Program-made: the position numbers and the translations under genes | DNA from: an uncultured Rhizobiaceae bacterium | GTDB lineage: Bacteria; Pseudomonadota; Alphaproteobacteria; Rhizobiales; Rhizobiaceae | Length of the DNA stretch: 64,000 nt | NCBI GenBank assembly: GCA_947259295.1 | Contig: CAMYMG010000067.1 | Location: 1 to 64,000 of the forward strand | Reading direction: 5' to 3' | Part shown: one piece after another, positions 37,435 to 47,246 of the stretch | How the letters are laid out: every line of letters starts with the position of its first letter | How positions within the stretch are numbered: the first letter of the stretch is position 1 | Notes under the pieces: generated by a model | Databases searched by the model: none | What the model was told of the DNA's origin: nothing | What the model saw: only the letters and a program-made list of their open reading frames with translations

Positions 37435-38537
37435 GTCGCCCCTGGCTTTCCGAGGATGATGGCGGCGCGCAGACCGTCGCGGCCGAACTGCGCCATCTGC
37501 ATGAAGATGTCGTAGGGAACCGGGACGTTGGCAGCGTCCGAGATGGTCTCGCGGCGTTCGTCCTCGATCCAGGGGTCGTGCATGAGGATGTGGCTGCCGT
37601 CGTCGCCAATGGCCAGCACCCAGTGTGGAACCTTCTTCCCGAACATCAGATATCCGCTGATCAGCACGACAACGAGTTTCCCCGCCGCCAGCGCGGCACG
37701 AATATCGTCGATTGAGAACGAGCGATAATGGACGGGAATGTTGTATTGTTCCGCTCGGGTCCGGAAATCGACCTGCGCCAGTTCCATGACGCGACGCTTC
37801 TCCTCGCTACGCACCGACTGCAGGAAAAGCGCACCGTAGAATGAGACGAAGAGCTCGGCCGAGAGACCGTTCTCATGCGCCGCCACGCCCAGCCCGAAAG
37901 GCTCGCAGCCGCCGGTGCCCGACATCATGAAGACCGTCGTCGCCTCGCGCCACAGCCGGATCTCGCGGATGGCGTCCGGCACGAAACTCCGGTCGTAATT
38001 GGCCATCGCCATCATCAGGCAGCAGGGGCCGCACGTGAAGTCACAGGTCTGTTCGTAAAACGGCACCTTCGTGCCGACCGGCACGTCGCCGCGCAGCGTC
38101 TTCTCGTAGCGCAGCGCCGCCATGCCGTCTTCGTAGTAGTCGGTCTCGCGACCGATCCTGCGGTAGCCGTTCTGTTCGTAAAGCCGGATGGCGCGGGTAT
38201 TGTCCTCGCGTACCTCTAGACGCAGCATCATGCGGCCATGGTCGTAAGCAACACGCTCGGCTCGCTCCAACAGGAACCGGCCAAGGCCGAGCCCGGAAAA
38301 GTCACGGCCGATGGCGAAGGAATAGAGGCGCGCAACGCCGCTGCCGTTGCGAAACAGGATCATCGCGTAGCCGGCGAGCCGGCCGTCCTTTTCGGCAACC
38401 AGCGTCTCGGCGGTCTCGCGCTCGATCAGTTGCCGGAACGAGCGGCGCGAGATCCGATCGGTGTCGTATACATCGTTTTCGAGCGCCACGAGGGCGTCGA
38501 CGTCAGACGCGCGGGCAGTTCGGATTTCGGCGGACAT
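37431..38537 (-). CDS. GNAT acetyltransferase / C39-like peptidase fusion
   Basis: 368 residues. Residues 1-147 are a GNAT domain with the acetyl-CoA loop 'RDFSGLGLGRFLLERAE' (78-94) and 'LEVREDNTRAIRLYEQNGYR'. Residues 155-365 are a C39-like papain-fold domain: Q163 and nucleophile C169 in 'YEQTCDFTCGPCC', histidine H305 in 'VPHWVLAIGD', and aspartate D321 in 'HDPW', so the triad looks intact. C39 peptidases cleave leader peptides during peptide export. The fusion is first in a three-gene set with an ATP-grasp ligase and an ABC transporter. No obvious RBS precedes the ATG. The in vivo substrate is unknown. Confidence 0.9.
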   Translation of the reverse strand: MSAEIRTARASDVDALVALENDVYDTDRISRRSFRQLIERETAETLVAEKDGRLAGYAMILFRNGSGVARLYSFAIGRDFSGLGLGRFLLERAERVAYDHGRMMLRLEVREDNTRAIRLYEQNGYRRIGRETDYYEDGMAALRYEKTLRGDVPVGTKVPFYEQTCDFTCGPCCLMMAMANYDRSFVPDAIREIRLWREATTVFMMSGTGGCEPFGLGVAAHENGLSAELFVSFYGALFLQSVRSEEKRRVMELAQVDFRTRAEQYNIPVHYRSFSIDDIRAALAAGKLVVVLISGYLMFGKKVPHWVLAIGDDGSHILMHDPWIEDERRETISDAANVPVPYDIFMQMAQFGRDGLRAAIILGKPGAT

Positions 38538-38845
38538 GCAAACCGGAAACCTCGAGGAGCAATGAGACGGTGTCGACCTGGAAGGATTCGCTGCCGAACC
38601 AGTCGCCCACGCGCAGCAATGGCGCTATCGCTCTCAGATTCAGGCGTAATTGTGGCACGGTTTCGCAAGGGAAGCGAGCAATCCGCGTTAGCCCCAATTC
38701 GAGGTCGAAGGAGAAGCAGGTCCATGCGCTTCCCGCGCGCGCAACGGGGCGATTGCATCAAGGAGATTGAACGGATCATGCAACCAATTCATTTCCGCGG
38801 CCGGCAACCTTCGTCTAGTAGATGATTCCAGGTGGAGATCAGCAC

Positions 38846-40078
38846 ATGACGTCCCAAGCATCCGCTCCGGCAAAATCGGTTCCGTGGCTGATCATCATCT
38901 GCGGCTGCCTGATCGCGGCGATCACCTTCGGACCGCGCTCCGCAATGGGCTTCTTCCAGTTGCCGATGCTGGCGGAAAAGGGCTGGGACCGCACGACATT
39001 CGGCCTCGCCATGGCGATCCAGAACCTGTTCTGGGGCCTCGGCCTTCCCTTCTTCGGCGCCATCGCCGACCGCTACGGCACCTGGCGCGTGCTGGCCATG
39101 GGCGGCGCAATCTACGCGGCCGGGCTGTTCATGATGGCGACCGCCAGCAGCGTCACCATGCTCAATGTCGGCGGCGGCGTGCTCGTCGGCCTCGGCGTCG
39201 CGGCCGGTTCATTCTCGATCGTTCTTGCGGCCTTCGCCAGGCATACGCCGCCCGAGAAACGCTCGATCGTCTTCGGCATCGGCACGGCAGCCGGATCGGC
39301 CGGCATGTTCATCTTCGCGCCGATCAGCCAGGGGCTGATCGACAGCTTCGGCTGGTCCGACAGCCTCGTCATCATGGCGGTGATGATGCTGGCGATCCCG
39401 GTGCTGGCGATCCCGCTCTACGGCAATTCGCGTGGCAATGCCGCGGCGCGGGCGCTGGCCCAGCAGACCGTAAAGCAGGCGCTGCGCGAAGCCTTCTCGC
39501 ATGGCAGCTACATGCTGCTCGTCGCGGGCTTCTTCGTGTGCGGCTTCCAGGTGGCGTTCATCACGGCGCATTTCCCGGCCTATATCGGCGATCTCGGCAT
39601 CGACGCGCGCTACGCCGTCATCGCGCTGGCGCTGATCGGCTTCTTCAACATCATCGGCTCGCTCGGCGCCGGCGTCATCGGGCAGAAATATTCCAAGCCG
39701 CATTTCCTGGCGTGGATCTATATCGGCCGCTCGATCGCGGTCACGGCGTTCCTGCTGCTGCCGCAGACGCCGACCAGCGTCGTCATCTTCGCCATCGTCA
39801 TGGGCCTGCTGTGGCTGTCGACGGTGCCGCCGACCAATGCGCTGGTGGCCATCATGTTCGGCACCCGCCATCTCGGCCTGCTCGGAGGACTGGTGTTCCT
39901 GTCGCACCAGATCGGCTCGTTCCTCGGCGTGTGGCTCGGCGGCTATCTCTACGACCAGTTCGGCAGCTACGACCCGGTGTGGTGGCTGGGTGTCGTGCTC
40001 GGCATCTTTGCCGCCATCGTGCACTGGCCGATCAAGGAACAGCCGGTGGAACGCATGCAGCTGGCGCCGGCCGAGTAG
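38846..40078 (+). CDS. major facilitator superfamily transporter
   Basis: 410 residues from the ATG that follows GGTGGAG. It has 12 predicted membrane segments with the usual central loop around residue 200. 'FGAIADRYGTWRVLAMGG' is the MFS motif A after helix 2. The closest resemblance by eye is to monocarboxylate/oxalate-type carriers (OFA/MCT group: 'GFFQLPMLAEKGWDRTTFG'). The substrate is not readable. It is divergent from the GNAT-C39 gene across about 308 bp and convergent with DUF2339. Confidence 0.88.
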   Translation: MTSQASAPAKSVPWLIIICGCLIAAITFGPRSAMGFFQLPMLAEKGWDRTTFGLAMAIQNLFWGLGLPFFGAIADRYGTWRVLAMGGAIYAAGLFMMATASSVTMLNVGGGVLVGLGVAAGSFSIVLAAFARHTPPEKRSIVFGIGTAAGSAGMFIFAPISQGLIDSFGWSDSLVIMAVMMLAIPVLAIPLYGNSRGNAAARALAQQTVKQALREAFSHGSYMLLVAGFFVCGFQVAFITAHFPAYIGDLGIDARYAVIALALIGFFNIIGSLGAGVIGQKYSKPHFLAWIYIGRSIAVTAFLLLPQTPTSVVIFAIVMGLLWLSTVPPTNALVAIMFGTRHLGLLGGLVFLSHQIGSFLGVWLGGYLYDQFGSYDPVWWLGVVLGIFAAIVHWPIKEQPVERMQLAPAE

Positions 40079-40093
40079 CCGGCGCGGACGGCA

Positions 40094-42790
40094 TCAACCG
40101 GCGCGGGCGGCGCGCGTCAGCAGCTTCTGGTAGAACAGGCCGATGCCGATCAGCACGACGCCCAGCCCGATGAAGGACAGCGCGCGCAGCACGCCTTCGA
40201 GCGCCGACATGTCGAAGATGAAGACTTTCGCGACGGCGACGGAGATCAGCACCGCCGAGGCGATGCGCATGATGTGGGATTTCAGCGCGACACCCGCCAC
40301 CAAGAGAGCGACGCCCATCGCCAGCCACAGCGCGGAATAGGAGTAGGTCTCGAGCTGACCCATGCCCGCCCAGGCGCCGATATGCTCGCCCTGGAAGAGC
40401 CGCCTGACCGACAGCGTGGCGTAGGCGAAGAGCAGCACCGAGGCGAGCAAGGCGAGCATTGCCGAATACCAGCGCGGCCGTTTTCCGCGAGCGTAGAGCG
40501 CCAGCGCGCCGGCGGCGATGGCAGGCAGCAGATAGGCGAGGAACAGAAGGTTGAAGAAGGGAATGCGGCCGGTCGATTCGTTGGTCGCCAGCGGATTGAG
40601 GAAGATGAAGTGCTGCAGCCCGATGAGGGCCACGGAGACGATGCCCGCGGCCATCGAGCCGAAGCGCAGGAAGAGGCTTGGCGACCTCGTGTCGAGGGCC
40701 AGCAGGATGCCGCCGGCGCCGAGCGCGATCAGCGTGTAGAGCGACTGCTCGGCAAGGCTGGGCGTACCGGTGGTGATGACGCCGCCGTTCATGGCGTGCC
40801 TGACCAGCATGGCCAGCGCCAGCAGGGCAAAAAGCGTCGCTCCTGCTTCCATGACCAGCCTCGGGGCGCCGCCGGTGGTGCGGGCCAGCTGCCAGGCGGC
40901 AAAACCGAAGGCCAGCGCCGGCACGCCGTAGCCGGGCAGCAGGGCGTTGAAGACCGGCGTGCGCCCCAGCAGGTCAGCGCCGACGAGTGTCGGGTCGATT
41001 GCGACCCGGGCCATGACCACCACGACCAATGCGGCGCAGATCCAGCCAAGCACGGAATAGCTGCGCCGGCGCGTGGCGAGCGCCGGGAGGATCGCGGCGG
41101 CGCCGGTGAGCATCGTCGTCCAGAGCGGGCCGAGACCCATGTGCAGCATCAGAACGGCGGCGATGGCCGCAGCTGCCAGGGGGAGCGAGACGGCAAGGCT
41201 TCCCTGCAGCGGCGGCACTTCGCGGCGTGCGATGCGTTCGGCCGCCGCAACCAGCACGACCGACAGGACGAGCGTGGCGAACGCTTCCGTCACGTCGCGG
41301 TCAAGATTGCCGAAGGCGATCCAGTGCGCGGCGAGCGCCGCCAGCGGGACCATGGCGCCCCAGCCGGACCAGGCGGCTGCGCGGTGCGGCCATACGGCGA
41401 CGAAGCGTGCGGCCTGCCAGAAGCCGGCGATCAGGAAAACAAGCGCGATGACGGCGCCGACCGGCTGAAGCATCGCGCTGTAGGGCAGGACCGAAACGCC
41501 GTCGAGCATGAACTCGCCGCCGAAGACGCGCAGGGTGAAGGTTCCCTGCATGGCAATGCGTAGCGACACCAGCAGCGCGGCGATGCCGGCGGCGTGAAGC
41601 ATCGGCAGGGCCGGCGTGCGGAGGACGGCGACCAGCAGCATGGCGGCGAGCAGCAGGCCGCCGCCATAGGCCCCGCCCGACAGTTGCAGTTCCGGGTCGA
41701 TGAGCAATTGAACCGACACCAGCGCGACAAAGAAGGCTGCAACCGCGGGGGCAACGTCCATCCGCGCCGGCTCGCCGCCGCGGCGAGAGAGCCAGATCAG
41801 CGCGCAACAGGCCAAAATCACCGCATTGATGAACAGCACGACCGGAAGGTCGATGCTGGCGGAATCGCCGATGTAGAGCAGGCACCAGAGTCCGGCGCCG
41901 GCAAAGCCGGCAGACGCGGTGAAGGTCCAGTCGCGCATCCTGGCAATGGCCGTGTTCGCGGCAAGCACGATCGCGAGGTAGCCGAACAGGGCCCATTCGC
42001 TCGGCGATTGCGAGGAAACAAGCGCAGGCGTCAGCATGGCGCCCAGGAGGCCGAGCCCGGCCAGCGCCTGTCCATGCACAAGCGCGGCGGCGATGGTGAC
42101 GACGCCGACGAGGCCAAGCAGGGTGAAGGACATCCCTGGACCGACGAAACCGTAGACACCGTGCGCGGCATAGATGGCGGCGAACAGGGTGAAGGCACCC
42201 GCCGCGGTGAGGATGCCCGGCACATAGGCGCCGGCGGCTCCCCTGATCGGCACCTTGAAGCCGGTGCGGCGGATGAATTCGCCGGCCGCCACCAGCGCCA
42301 GCCCCAGCAGGACTGCCATGGCGAGGCGCACACCTGGACCAAACATGCCGGCCTCGATCGAATAGCGCACCAGGAAAAGGCCGCCGAGCGCCAGCGCGAT
42401 GCCCCCGACCCACACCGCCCAGCGCGTGCCGATCGCCGTTTCGATGTCGGCCGATTCCGCCGGGGGTTCCTTCGGCTTCGCCTCTGCCTCGGCCGCAAGT
42501 TTGGACGCCTCGACCTGGGCGGCATTGGTCCACGGACCAGCCACGACAGGCTCCTGCTCTGTCGGCTCGGACGGTTTGTCGGCTGCGGTGGCAGCCTCTG
42601 CGGCTTCGACGCGGGCAGCCGTGACAACCGGCGGTTCGGTTGCGACCTCTTCCGCTGCGGCGTCGTTCAGGAGCAGCTTGAGGCGCAATTCGTCTACGGT
42701 CGCCTCGAGCTTTTCGATGCGGCGATACTGGCGCACCGCCGCGACGATCAGCGCGACGACGGCCAAAAAACCGAAAAAGCCTCCGAACAT
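40094..42790 (-). CDS. large DUF2339 polytopic membrane protein
   Basis: 898 residues. A single N-terminal membrane anchor ('FFGFLAVVALIVAAV') is followed by a coiled-coil segment (about 24-45, 'RIEKLEATVDELRLKLLL') and an acidic Ala/Glu/Pro-rich linker (45-115). About 25-28 tightly packed hydrophobic segments follow to the end. The DUF2339 opening 'ETAIGTRWAVWVGGIALALGGLFLVRYS' is clear. Function unknown; a role in envelope or cell-wall assembly has been suggested for distant relatives but is not shown. ATG after GAGGGAG at only 3 bases; TTG at 42802 is an alternative. Confidence 0.85.
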   Translation of the reverse strand: MFGGFFGFLAVVALIVAAVRQYRRIEKLEATVDELRLKLLLNDAAAEEVATEPPVVTAARVEAAEAATAADKPSEPTEQEPVVAGPWTNAAQVEASKLAAEAEAKPKEPPAESADIETAIGTRWAVWVGGIALALGGLFLVRYSIEAGMFGPGVRLAMAVLLGLALVAAGEFIRRTGFKVPIRGAAGAYVPGILTAAGAFTLFAAIYAAHGVYGFVGPGMSFTLLGLVGVVTIAAALVHGQALAGLGLLGAMLTPALVSSQSPSEWALFGYLAIVLAANTAIARMRDWTFTASAGFAGAGLWCLLYIGDSASIDLPVVLFINAVILACCALIWLSRRGGEPARMDVAPAVAAFFVALVSVQLLIDPELQLSGGAYGGGLLLAAMLLVAVLRTPALPMLHAAGIAALLVSLRIAMQGTFTLRVFGGEFMLDGVSVLPYSAMLQPVGAVIALVFLIAGFWQAARFVAVWPHRAAAWSGWGAMVPLAALAAHWIAFGNLDRDVTEAFATLVLSVVLVAAAERIARREVPPLQGSLAVSLPLAAAAIAAVLMLHMGLGPLWTTMLTGAAAILPALATRRRSYSVLGWICAALVVVVMARVAIDPTLVGADLLGRTPVFNALLPGYGVPALAFGFAAWQLARTTGGAPRLVMEAGATLFALLALAMLVRHAMNGGVITTGTPSLAEQSLYTLIALGAGGILLALDTRSPSLFLRFGSMAAGIVSVALIGLQHFIFLNPLATNESTGRIPFFNLLFLAYLLPAIAAGALALYARGKRPRWYSAMLALLASVLLFAYATLSVRRLFQGEHIGAWAGMGQLETYSYSALWLAMGVALLVAGVALKSHIMRIASAVLISVAVAKVFIFDMSALEGVLRALSFIGLGVVLIGIGLFYQKLLTRAARAG

Positions 42791-42885
42791 GTGCTCCCTC
42801 AAGCCTTCATTCGTGAAGCCAGCCTAGCGGGAACTTGCTAACATTATGGATATCAGGCCGGCGGCCCCACGGGGGTCGGCCCGGA

Positions 42886-43647
42886 TCAGGCGGCGTCCTC
42901 GCCACTGGGAGCAAGCACCATAGCCTGGCTGCGGCGCAGCGCGTTCAGGAAGGCCGTGCGGGCTTCCGGCACCTCCAGACCGCGCGGCTCGTAGACATGG
43001 CGGAAAAAGAAGAAGCCGGTCAGCCGGAAGGCATCTTCCATGGCCGCCCGGTCGGCGCGCAAGCCGGAGCCGCGCAACAGGAATGCCGGCAACGCCAGCA
43101 TCTTGTCGCGCCACGGATCGCCAGCAACGCGCGACACCGCCCTGCCCGACTTCGGCGAGACATAGACGAGATCCTCGCGCGCGCCGGTGGCGGCGCATTG
43201 GGAGAGATCGAGGCCGAAGCCGAGTTCGTCGAGCAGCATGAGCTCGAACCGCACCAGAAGTTCTCCGGCACCCTGCGGGTCGTCGAGGTGGTCGATGACG
43301 AGGCCAAGCGTCCGGTAGAGCCGTTCGTGCGGATCGCGTTCTGGCAGCAGGCGCAGATGCGCGGCGATGGTCTGCAGCCCCTGGATCGCGGCGGCGCTCT
43401 CGAACAGCCGGGCGGCGTTAAGCTCCAGCGCCTCGGCCTGGAAGGTGCCGAGATGCTCGTCGAGACGAGCGCGCCAGATGAGATCGACACGGTTGCCGAC
43501 TTGCAGCACCGGCTGCTGCTTTCGCGAGCGGCCGCCGCGGACCAGGCCGAGGTGCCGGCCGTGCGCCAGCGTCATCACCTCAAGAATGGCGCTGGTCTCG
43601 CCATGCTTGCGGGTGCCGAGAATGATTCCCTCGTCGCGCCATTCCAT
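42886..43647 (-). CDS. recO: DNA repair protein RecO
   Basis: 253 residues. The N-terminal OB fold ('[20 protein letters not shown]', '[19 protein letters not shown]') and C-terminal helical region with '[19 protein letters not shown]' are the RecO pattern. RecO loads RecA on SSB-coated DNA with RecR in gap repair. It is the last gene of the rpoZ-to-recO cluster, 70 bp after era; linkage of era and recO is widespread. Confidence 0.92.
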   Translation of the reverse strand: MEWRDEGIILGTRKHGETSAILEVMTLAHGRHLGLVRGGRSRKQQPVLQVGNRVDLIWRARLDEHLGTFQAEALELNAARLFESAAAIQGLQTIAAHLRLLPERDPHERLYRTLGLVIDHLDDPQGAGELLVRFELMLLDELGFGLDLSQCAATGAREDLVYVSPKSGRAVSRVAGDPWRDKMLALPAFLLRGSGLRADRAAMEDAFRLTGFFFFRHVYEPRGLEVPEARTAFLNALRRSQAMVLAPSGEDAA

Positions 43648-43717
43648 CGGCAAAGCATTTCACTGCTTGTGCGCCGAAATCAAGACGGGCGGCAGTTCGT
43701 GGGCTTCCAGTGGCCGC

Positions 43718-44629
43718 TCAGTGCGGGAATTCGAGACCCATCTCGCGGTAGCGCTCGGGGTCGTTGCCCCAGTTTTCGCGCACCTTCACGAACAGGAAGA
43801 GATGCACCTTCTGCTCGAGAATGTCGCCGATGTCCTTGCGGGCGGACTGGCCGATGGAGCGGATCGTCTCACCCTTGTGGCCGAGCACGATCTTCTTCTG
43901 GCTGTCGCGCTCGACATAGATGACCTGCTCGATGCGCACCGAGCCGTCCTTCTTCTCTTCCCATTTCTCGGTCTCGACATGCGAGGAATAGGGCAGTTCC
44001 TGATGCAGGCGCAGATAAAGCTTTTCGCGGGTGATCTCGGCGGCGAGCTGGCGCATCGGCAGGTCGGAGATCTGGTCCTCCGGGTAGTACCAGGGGCCGA
44101 CGGGCAGCGTTTCGGCAAGATAGTCGAGCAGGTCCTTGCAGCCGGAGCCGTTCAGCGCCGAGACCATGAAGGTGCGCTTGAACTCGACCCGGGCATTGGC
44201 CGCTTCCGACAGCGCCAGCAGCGTTTCGGGCTTAACGCGGTCGACCTTGTTGAGGATCAGGATTTTCGGCTGACCCGCGTCGGCGACGCGATCCAGCATG
44301 GCGTCGGCATCGTCCCTGATGCCGCGCTCGGCGTCGATGAGGACGAGGATGACGTCGGCGTCCTTGGCACCGCCCCAGGCCGTGGTGACCATGGCGGTAT
44401 CCAGCCGGCGCTTCGGCTTGAAGATGCCCGGCGTGTCGACGAAGACGATCTGCGCGTTTTTGTGGGTGGCGATGCCACGCACGATGGCGCGCGTCGTCTG
44501 CACCTTGTGGGTGACGATCGACACCTTGGCGCCGACAAGCTGGTTGACCAGCGTCGACTTGCCGGCGTTCGGCGCACCGATGAGGGCGACGAAGCCCGAA
44601 TGCGTCGGCCGTTCTTCTTCGGTGCTCAC
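43718..44629 (-). CDS. era: GTPase Era
   Basis: 303 residues starting with GTG. GTPase motifs: GAPNAGKSTLVNQL (G1), DTPGI (G3), NKVD (G4). The C-terminal KH domain has 'KKIVLGHKGETIRSIGQ', which binds the 3' end of 16S rRNA. Era is needed in 30S subunit maturation and cell-cycle progression. It starts 3 bp after the rnc stop, in the classical rnc-era pair. Confidence 0.96.
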   Translation of the reverse strand: MSTEEERPTHSGFVALIGAPNAGKSTLVNQLVGAKVSIVTHKVQTTRAIVRGIATHKNAQIVFVDTPGIFKPKRRLDTAMVTTAWGGAKDADVILVLIDAERGIRDDADAMLDRVADAGQPKILILNKVDRVKPETLLALSEAANARVEFKRTFMVSALNGSGCKDLLDYLAETLPVGPWYYPEDQISDLPMRQLAAEITREKLYLRLHQELPYSSHVETEKWEEKKDGSVRIEQVIYVERDSQKKIVLGHKGETIRSIGQSARKDIGDILEQKVHLFLFVKVRENWGNDPERYREMGLEFPH

Positions 44630-44632
44630 CTG

Positions 44633-45340
44633 TCAGTTCCCTTCATCGGTCCAGACGCCTTCGCGCCGAAGCATTGCCGCGGCGGCCGACTGTTCGGCCT
44701 CGCGTTTCGACCGGCCGGTGCCGCTCGACGGTGGATAGCCGGCGACCGCGACGCTGACCGTGAAAAGCGGGTCATGGTCTGGCCCGTCGCGCAGATCTAT
44801 CCGGTAGGCGGGCGATGCCTGCGCGGCCTGGTGCGCCCATTCCTGCAGTTCGGTCTTCGGGTCGCGGGGAACCTTTATCACGGCTTGCGAGCGCGGCTCC
44901 CAGTAACGCAGGACGAAAGTCCGGGCAGGCTCCAGACCGGCATCCAGGTAGATCGCGGCAATCACTGCCTCGATGGCATCGGCGCGCACGTTGCGCGCCT
45001 TGCCCTTGGCCTGCCTGACGCCCGAATCCGCGTGGATCAGCGGCGACAGCCCGATCTGCTCGGCGATCTCGGCACACATGGCGCCCGACACGAGGGCGCT
45101 CAGGCGGACCGCCAGCTCGCCCTGCGTCGCCTCCGGATAGGCCTTGAACAGCATTTCGGTGACGACGAGGCCAAGCACGCGGTCACCGAGGAATTCGAGG
45201 CGTTCGTTGTCGTAGGACTTGCCGCGCGCGCTGGAGTGCGTCAGCGCGCGCTGCATCAGGGAGAAGTCGCGGAAGACATGACCGGTCACGGCAGCCAGTT
45301 CAGATGCCAGCGCCTCGCCGGTTGGCCGCTTCAAAGGCAT
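44633..45340 (-). CDS. rnc: ribonuclease III
   Basis: 235 residues. The signature 'NERLEFLGDRVLGLVVTE' (about 42-60) holds the acidic catalytic residues, and 'DAIEAVIAAIYLDAGLE' provides the second set. The C-terminal dsRNA-binding domain contains 'SKREAEQSAAAAML'. It cuts double-stranded RNA in rRNA processing. Placed between lepB and era as usual. Confidence 0.96.
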   Translation of the reverse strand: MPLKRPTGEALASELAAVTGHVFRDFSLMQRALTHSSARGKSYDNERLEFLGDRVLGLVVTEMLFKAYPEATQGELAVRLSALVSGAMCAEIAEQIGLSPLIHADSGVRQAKGKARNVRADAIEAVIAAIYLDAGLEPARTFVLRYWEPRSQAVIKVPRDPKTELQEWAHQAAQASPAYRIDLRDGPDHDPLFTVSVAVAGYPPSSGTGRSKREAEQSAAAAMLRREGVWTDEGN

Positions 45341-45358
45341 GGGCGGTATCCGCTCATG

Positions 45359-46108
45359 CTATCTGACGAAGTTGAACAGCCGCGAAGGGCGCATGTCGGT
45401 CGGCCATTTCCAGATCTCCAGCGGGCTGGCGCCGTCGGCAATCGAGAAGAAGATGATGTTGGCGCGGCCGACGAGATTTTCCTCCGGCACGTAGCCGACG
45501 GAAAAGCGGCTGTCGGCGGAATTGTCGCGGTTGTCGCCCATCATGAAATAGTGGCCGGCAGGCACGACGAACTCGCGCGTGTTGTCGCCGACGGAGTTCG
45601 GCGTCAGATCGAGCGTGTCATACGAAACGCCATTCGGCAGCGTCTCGCGATAGACGTCCACCGGACGGTCCACTTCGGTGATGTCGGGATTGTTGATCTC
45701 GCCGACCTTTTCGCGCGGAACAGCAACGTCGTTGATGTAGAGGACGCCGTCCCTCATCTGGATGCGATCGCCCGGTAGGCCGATCACCCGCTTGATGTAG
45801 TCGAGCGACGGGTTTGGCGGAAACTTGAAGACGGCGACATCGCCGCGCTCGGGAGGCGTGTCCCAGATGCGGCCGGAGAAGATGTTGGGCGACAGCGGCA
45901 GCGAGTAGCGCGAATAGCCGTAGGCCCATTTGGTGACGAAGAGATAGTCGCCCTCGAGCAGCGTCGGACGCATCGAGCCCGATGGAATCGAGAAGGGCTG
46001 GAAGAGCAGCGTGCGGATAATGAGAGCAAGGACCAGAGCCTGGACGATGACGCTGACGGTCTCGCCGAGACCGCCGGATTTCTTCTTGGTTCTGTCAGCC
46101 ACGCTCAT
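45359..46108 (-). CDS. lepB: signal peptidase I
   Basis: 249 residues. The N-terminal membrane anchor 'VSVIVQALVLALIIRTLLF' comes first. The nucleophile serine is in 'FSIPSGSMRPTLLEGD', the general-base lysine in 'DYIKRVIGLPGDRI', and the late box is 'YFMMGDNRDNSADSR'. It removes signal peptides from exported preproteins at the inner membrane. It lies 18 bp upstream of rnc in one operon, 87 bp after acpS. Confidence 0.95.
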   Translation of the reverse strand: MSVADRTKKKSGGLGETVSVIVQALVLALIIRTLLFQPFSIPSGSMRPTLLEGDYLFVTKWAYGYSRYSLPLSPNIFSGRIWDTPPERGDVAVFKFPPNPSLDYIKRVIGLPGDRIQMRDGVLYINDVAVPREKVGEINNPDITEVDRPVDVYRETLPNGVSYDTLDLTPNSVGDNTREFVVPAGHYFMMGDNRDNSADSRFSVGYVPEENLVGRANIIFFSIADGASPLEIWKWPTDMRPSRLFNFVR

Positions 46109-46195
46109 GTCGTCCTCGTTTATGGTCGTTGCATATAAGGGGTGTCGCCGCGCGGAGCAATCACAATGCCCGGGCCGACAGCGGGTGCAACGGCG

Positions 46196-46597
46196 CTAGT
46201 CGAATGGGACCGCCTCGATGATAACGAAGGCCTGGGCCAGCGGGAAATCGTCGGTGATGGTCAGGTGAATGACGGGATGGTGTTTTTCCGGCACGAGCTT
46301 CTCCAGCCGCGCCGCGGCACCGCCGGTCAGATGCATGGTCGGCTTGCCGCCGGGCAGGTTCACGACGCCCATGTCACGCCAATAGACGCCGTGGGCGATG
46401 CCCGATCCGAGCGCCTTGGAACAGGCTTCCTTGGCAGCGAAGCGCTTGGCGTAGGACGCGCCGCGCTGCTTGCGCCTTTCCGACTTTGCCTGCTCGATCT
46501 CGGTGAAGATGCGCTCGACGAAGCGCTCGCCATAGCGCTCAAGCGATTTCTCGATGCGTCTGATGTCGATCAGGTCGCTGCCGATGCCGAGGATCAT
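46196..46597 (-). CDS. acpS: holo-[acyl-carrier-protein] synthase
   Basis: 133 residues. '[19 protein letters not shown]' carries the magnesium-binding aspartate and '[16 protein letters not shown]' the F-x-x-KEA motif. It transfers 4'-phosphopantetheine from CoA to apo-ACP. The ATG overlaps the stop of the DUF2062 gene (ATGA). The frame is open further upstream but overlaps that gene. Confidence 0.94.
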   Translation of the reverse strand: MILGIGSDLIDIRRIEKSLERYGERFVERIFTEIEQAKSERRKQRGASYAKRFAAKEACSKALGSGIAHGVYWRDMGVVNLPGGKPTMHLTGGAAARLEKLVPEKHHPVIHLTITDDFPLAQAFVIIEAVPFD

Positions 46598-47184
46598 GGC
46601 GCAGCGGGGATTCCGGGTCCGCCGACCGAGCCGCCGCGCTCCGCCCGCGCCGCGAGCTTGGCTTGCCGGCGGGCGTGGAATGCCGCGACGGTCCAGCGCG
46701 TCGCCATGTAGGCGACGAGCGCAAAGGCGAAACCGAGTGGGAGGGCACCGATCGTCATCGGCTTCAGCAAGGGGCCCCACAGCTGCGAAAAGTCGAGGTG
46801 CCGGAGCAGTGCGCCGAGATGCGGCGGCGCCACCGGCGAAGACGAGCCGCCGTTCAGGATCAGGTGGCCAAGCTCGTAGGTGGCTCCCCAGATCACCGGA
46901 AAGGTCAGCGGGTTACCGAAAGCCGTGCCGATGGCCGATGCCACGACATTGCCGGCCAGGCACCAGGCAACGAGGCCCGCGAGCAGGAAATGAAAGCCCG
47001 GAATGGGCAGGAAGGATATGAAGACACCGGACGAAACGCCGAGCGCGATGGCATGCGGCGTGGCGCGCAGGCGCAGCACGCGCTTTGCGAAGTACTGGGC
47101 GGAACGCCAGAATGAGCGGCGCGGCCAGAACCAGATTCTGAACCGTTCCCGGAGGTGCATCGGCGTTCGGCGTTTGAAGAGCAT
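46594..47184 (-). CDS. DUF2062 membrane protein
   Basis: 196 residues. A basic amphipathic start, then '[20 protein letters not shown]' and '[15 protein letters not shown]', the DUF2062 core, with two to three membrane segments in all. Function unknown; in Rhizobiales it sits conserved between pyrE and acpS, as here. ATGA overlap couples it to acpS. Confidence 0.85.
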   Translation of the reverse strand: MLFKRRTPMHLRERFRIWFWPRRSFWRSAQYFAKRVLRLRATPHAIALGVSSGVFISFLPIPGFHFLLAGLVAWCLAGNVVASAIGTAFGNPLTFPVIWGATYELGHLILNGGSSSPVAPPHLGALLRHLDFSQLWGPLLKPMTIGALPLGFAFALVAYMATRWTVAAFHARRQAKLAARAERGGSVGGPGIPAAP

Positions 47185-47246
47185 GTCGGCTTTACGGATT
47201 CTCGGGTCAGTTGAGGGTGATATATAGGCAGGATCGGGCGGAAACC

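Noticed and set aside
41594..42841. 415-codon plus-strand frame opposite DUF2339
   Set aside because: Composition G/R/E/Q-rich and without domain; the minus-strand frame gives a coherent polytopic membrane protein.
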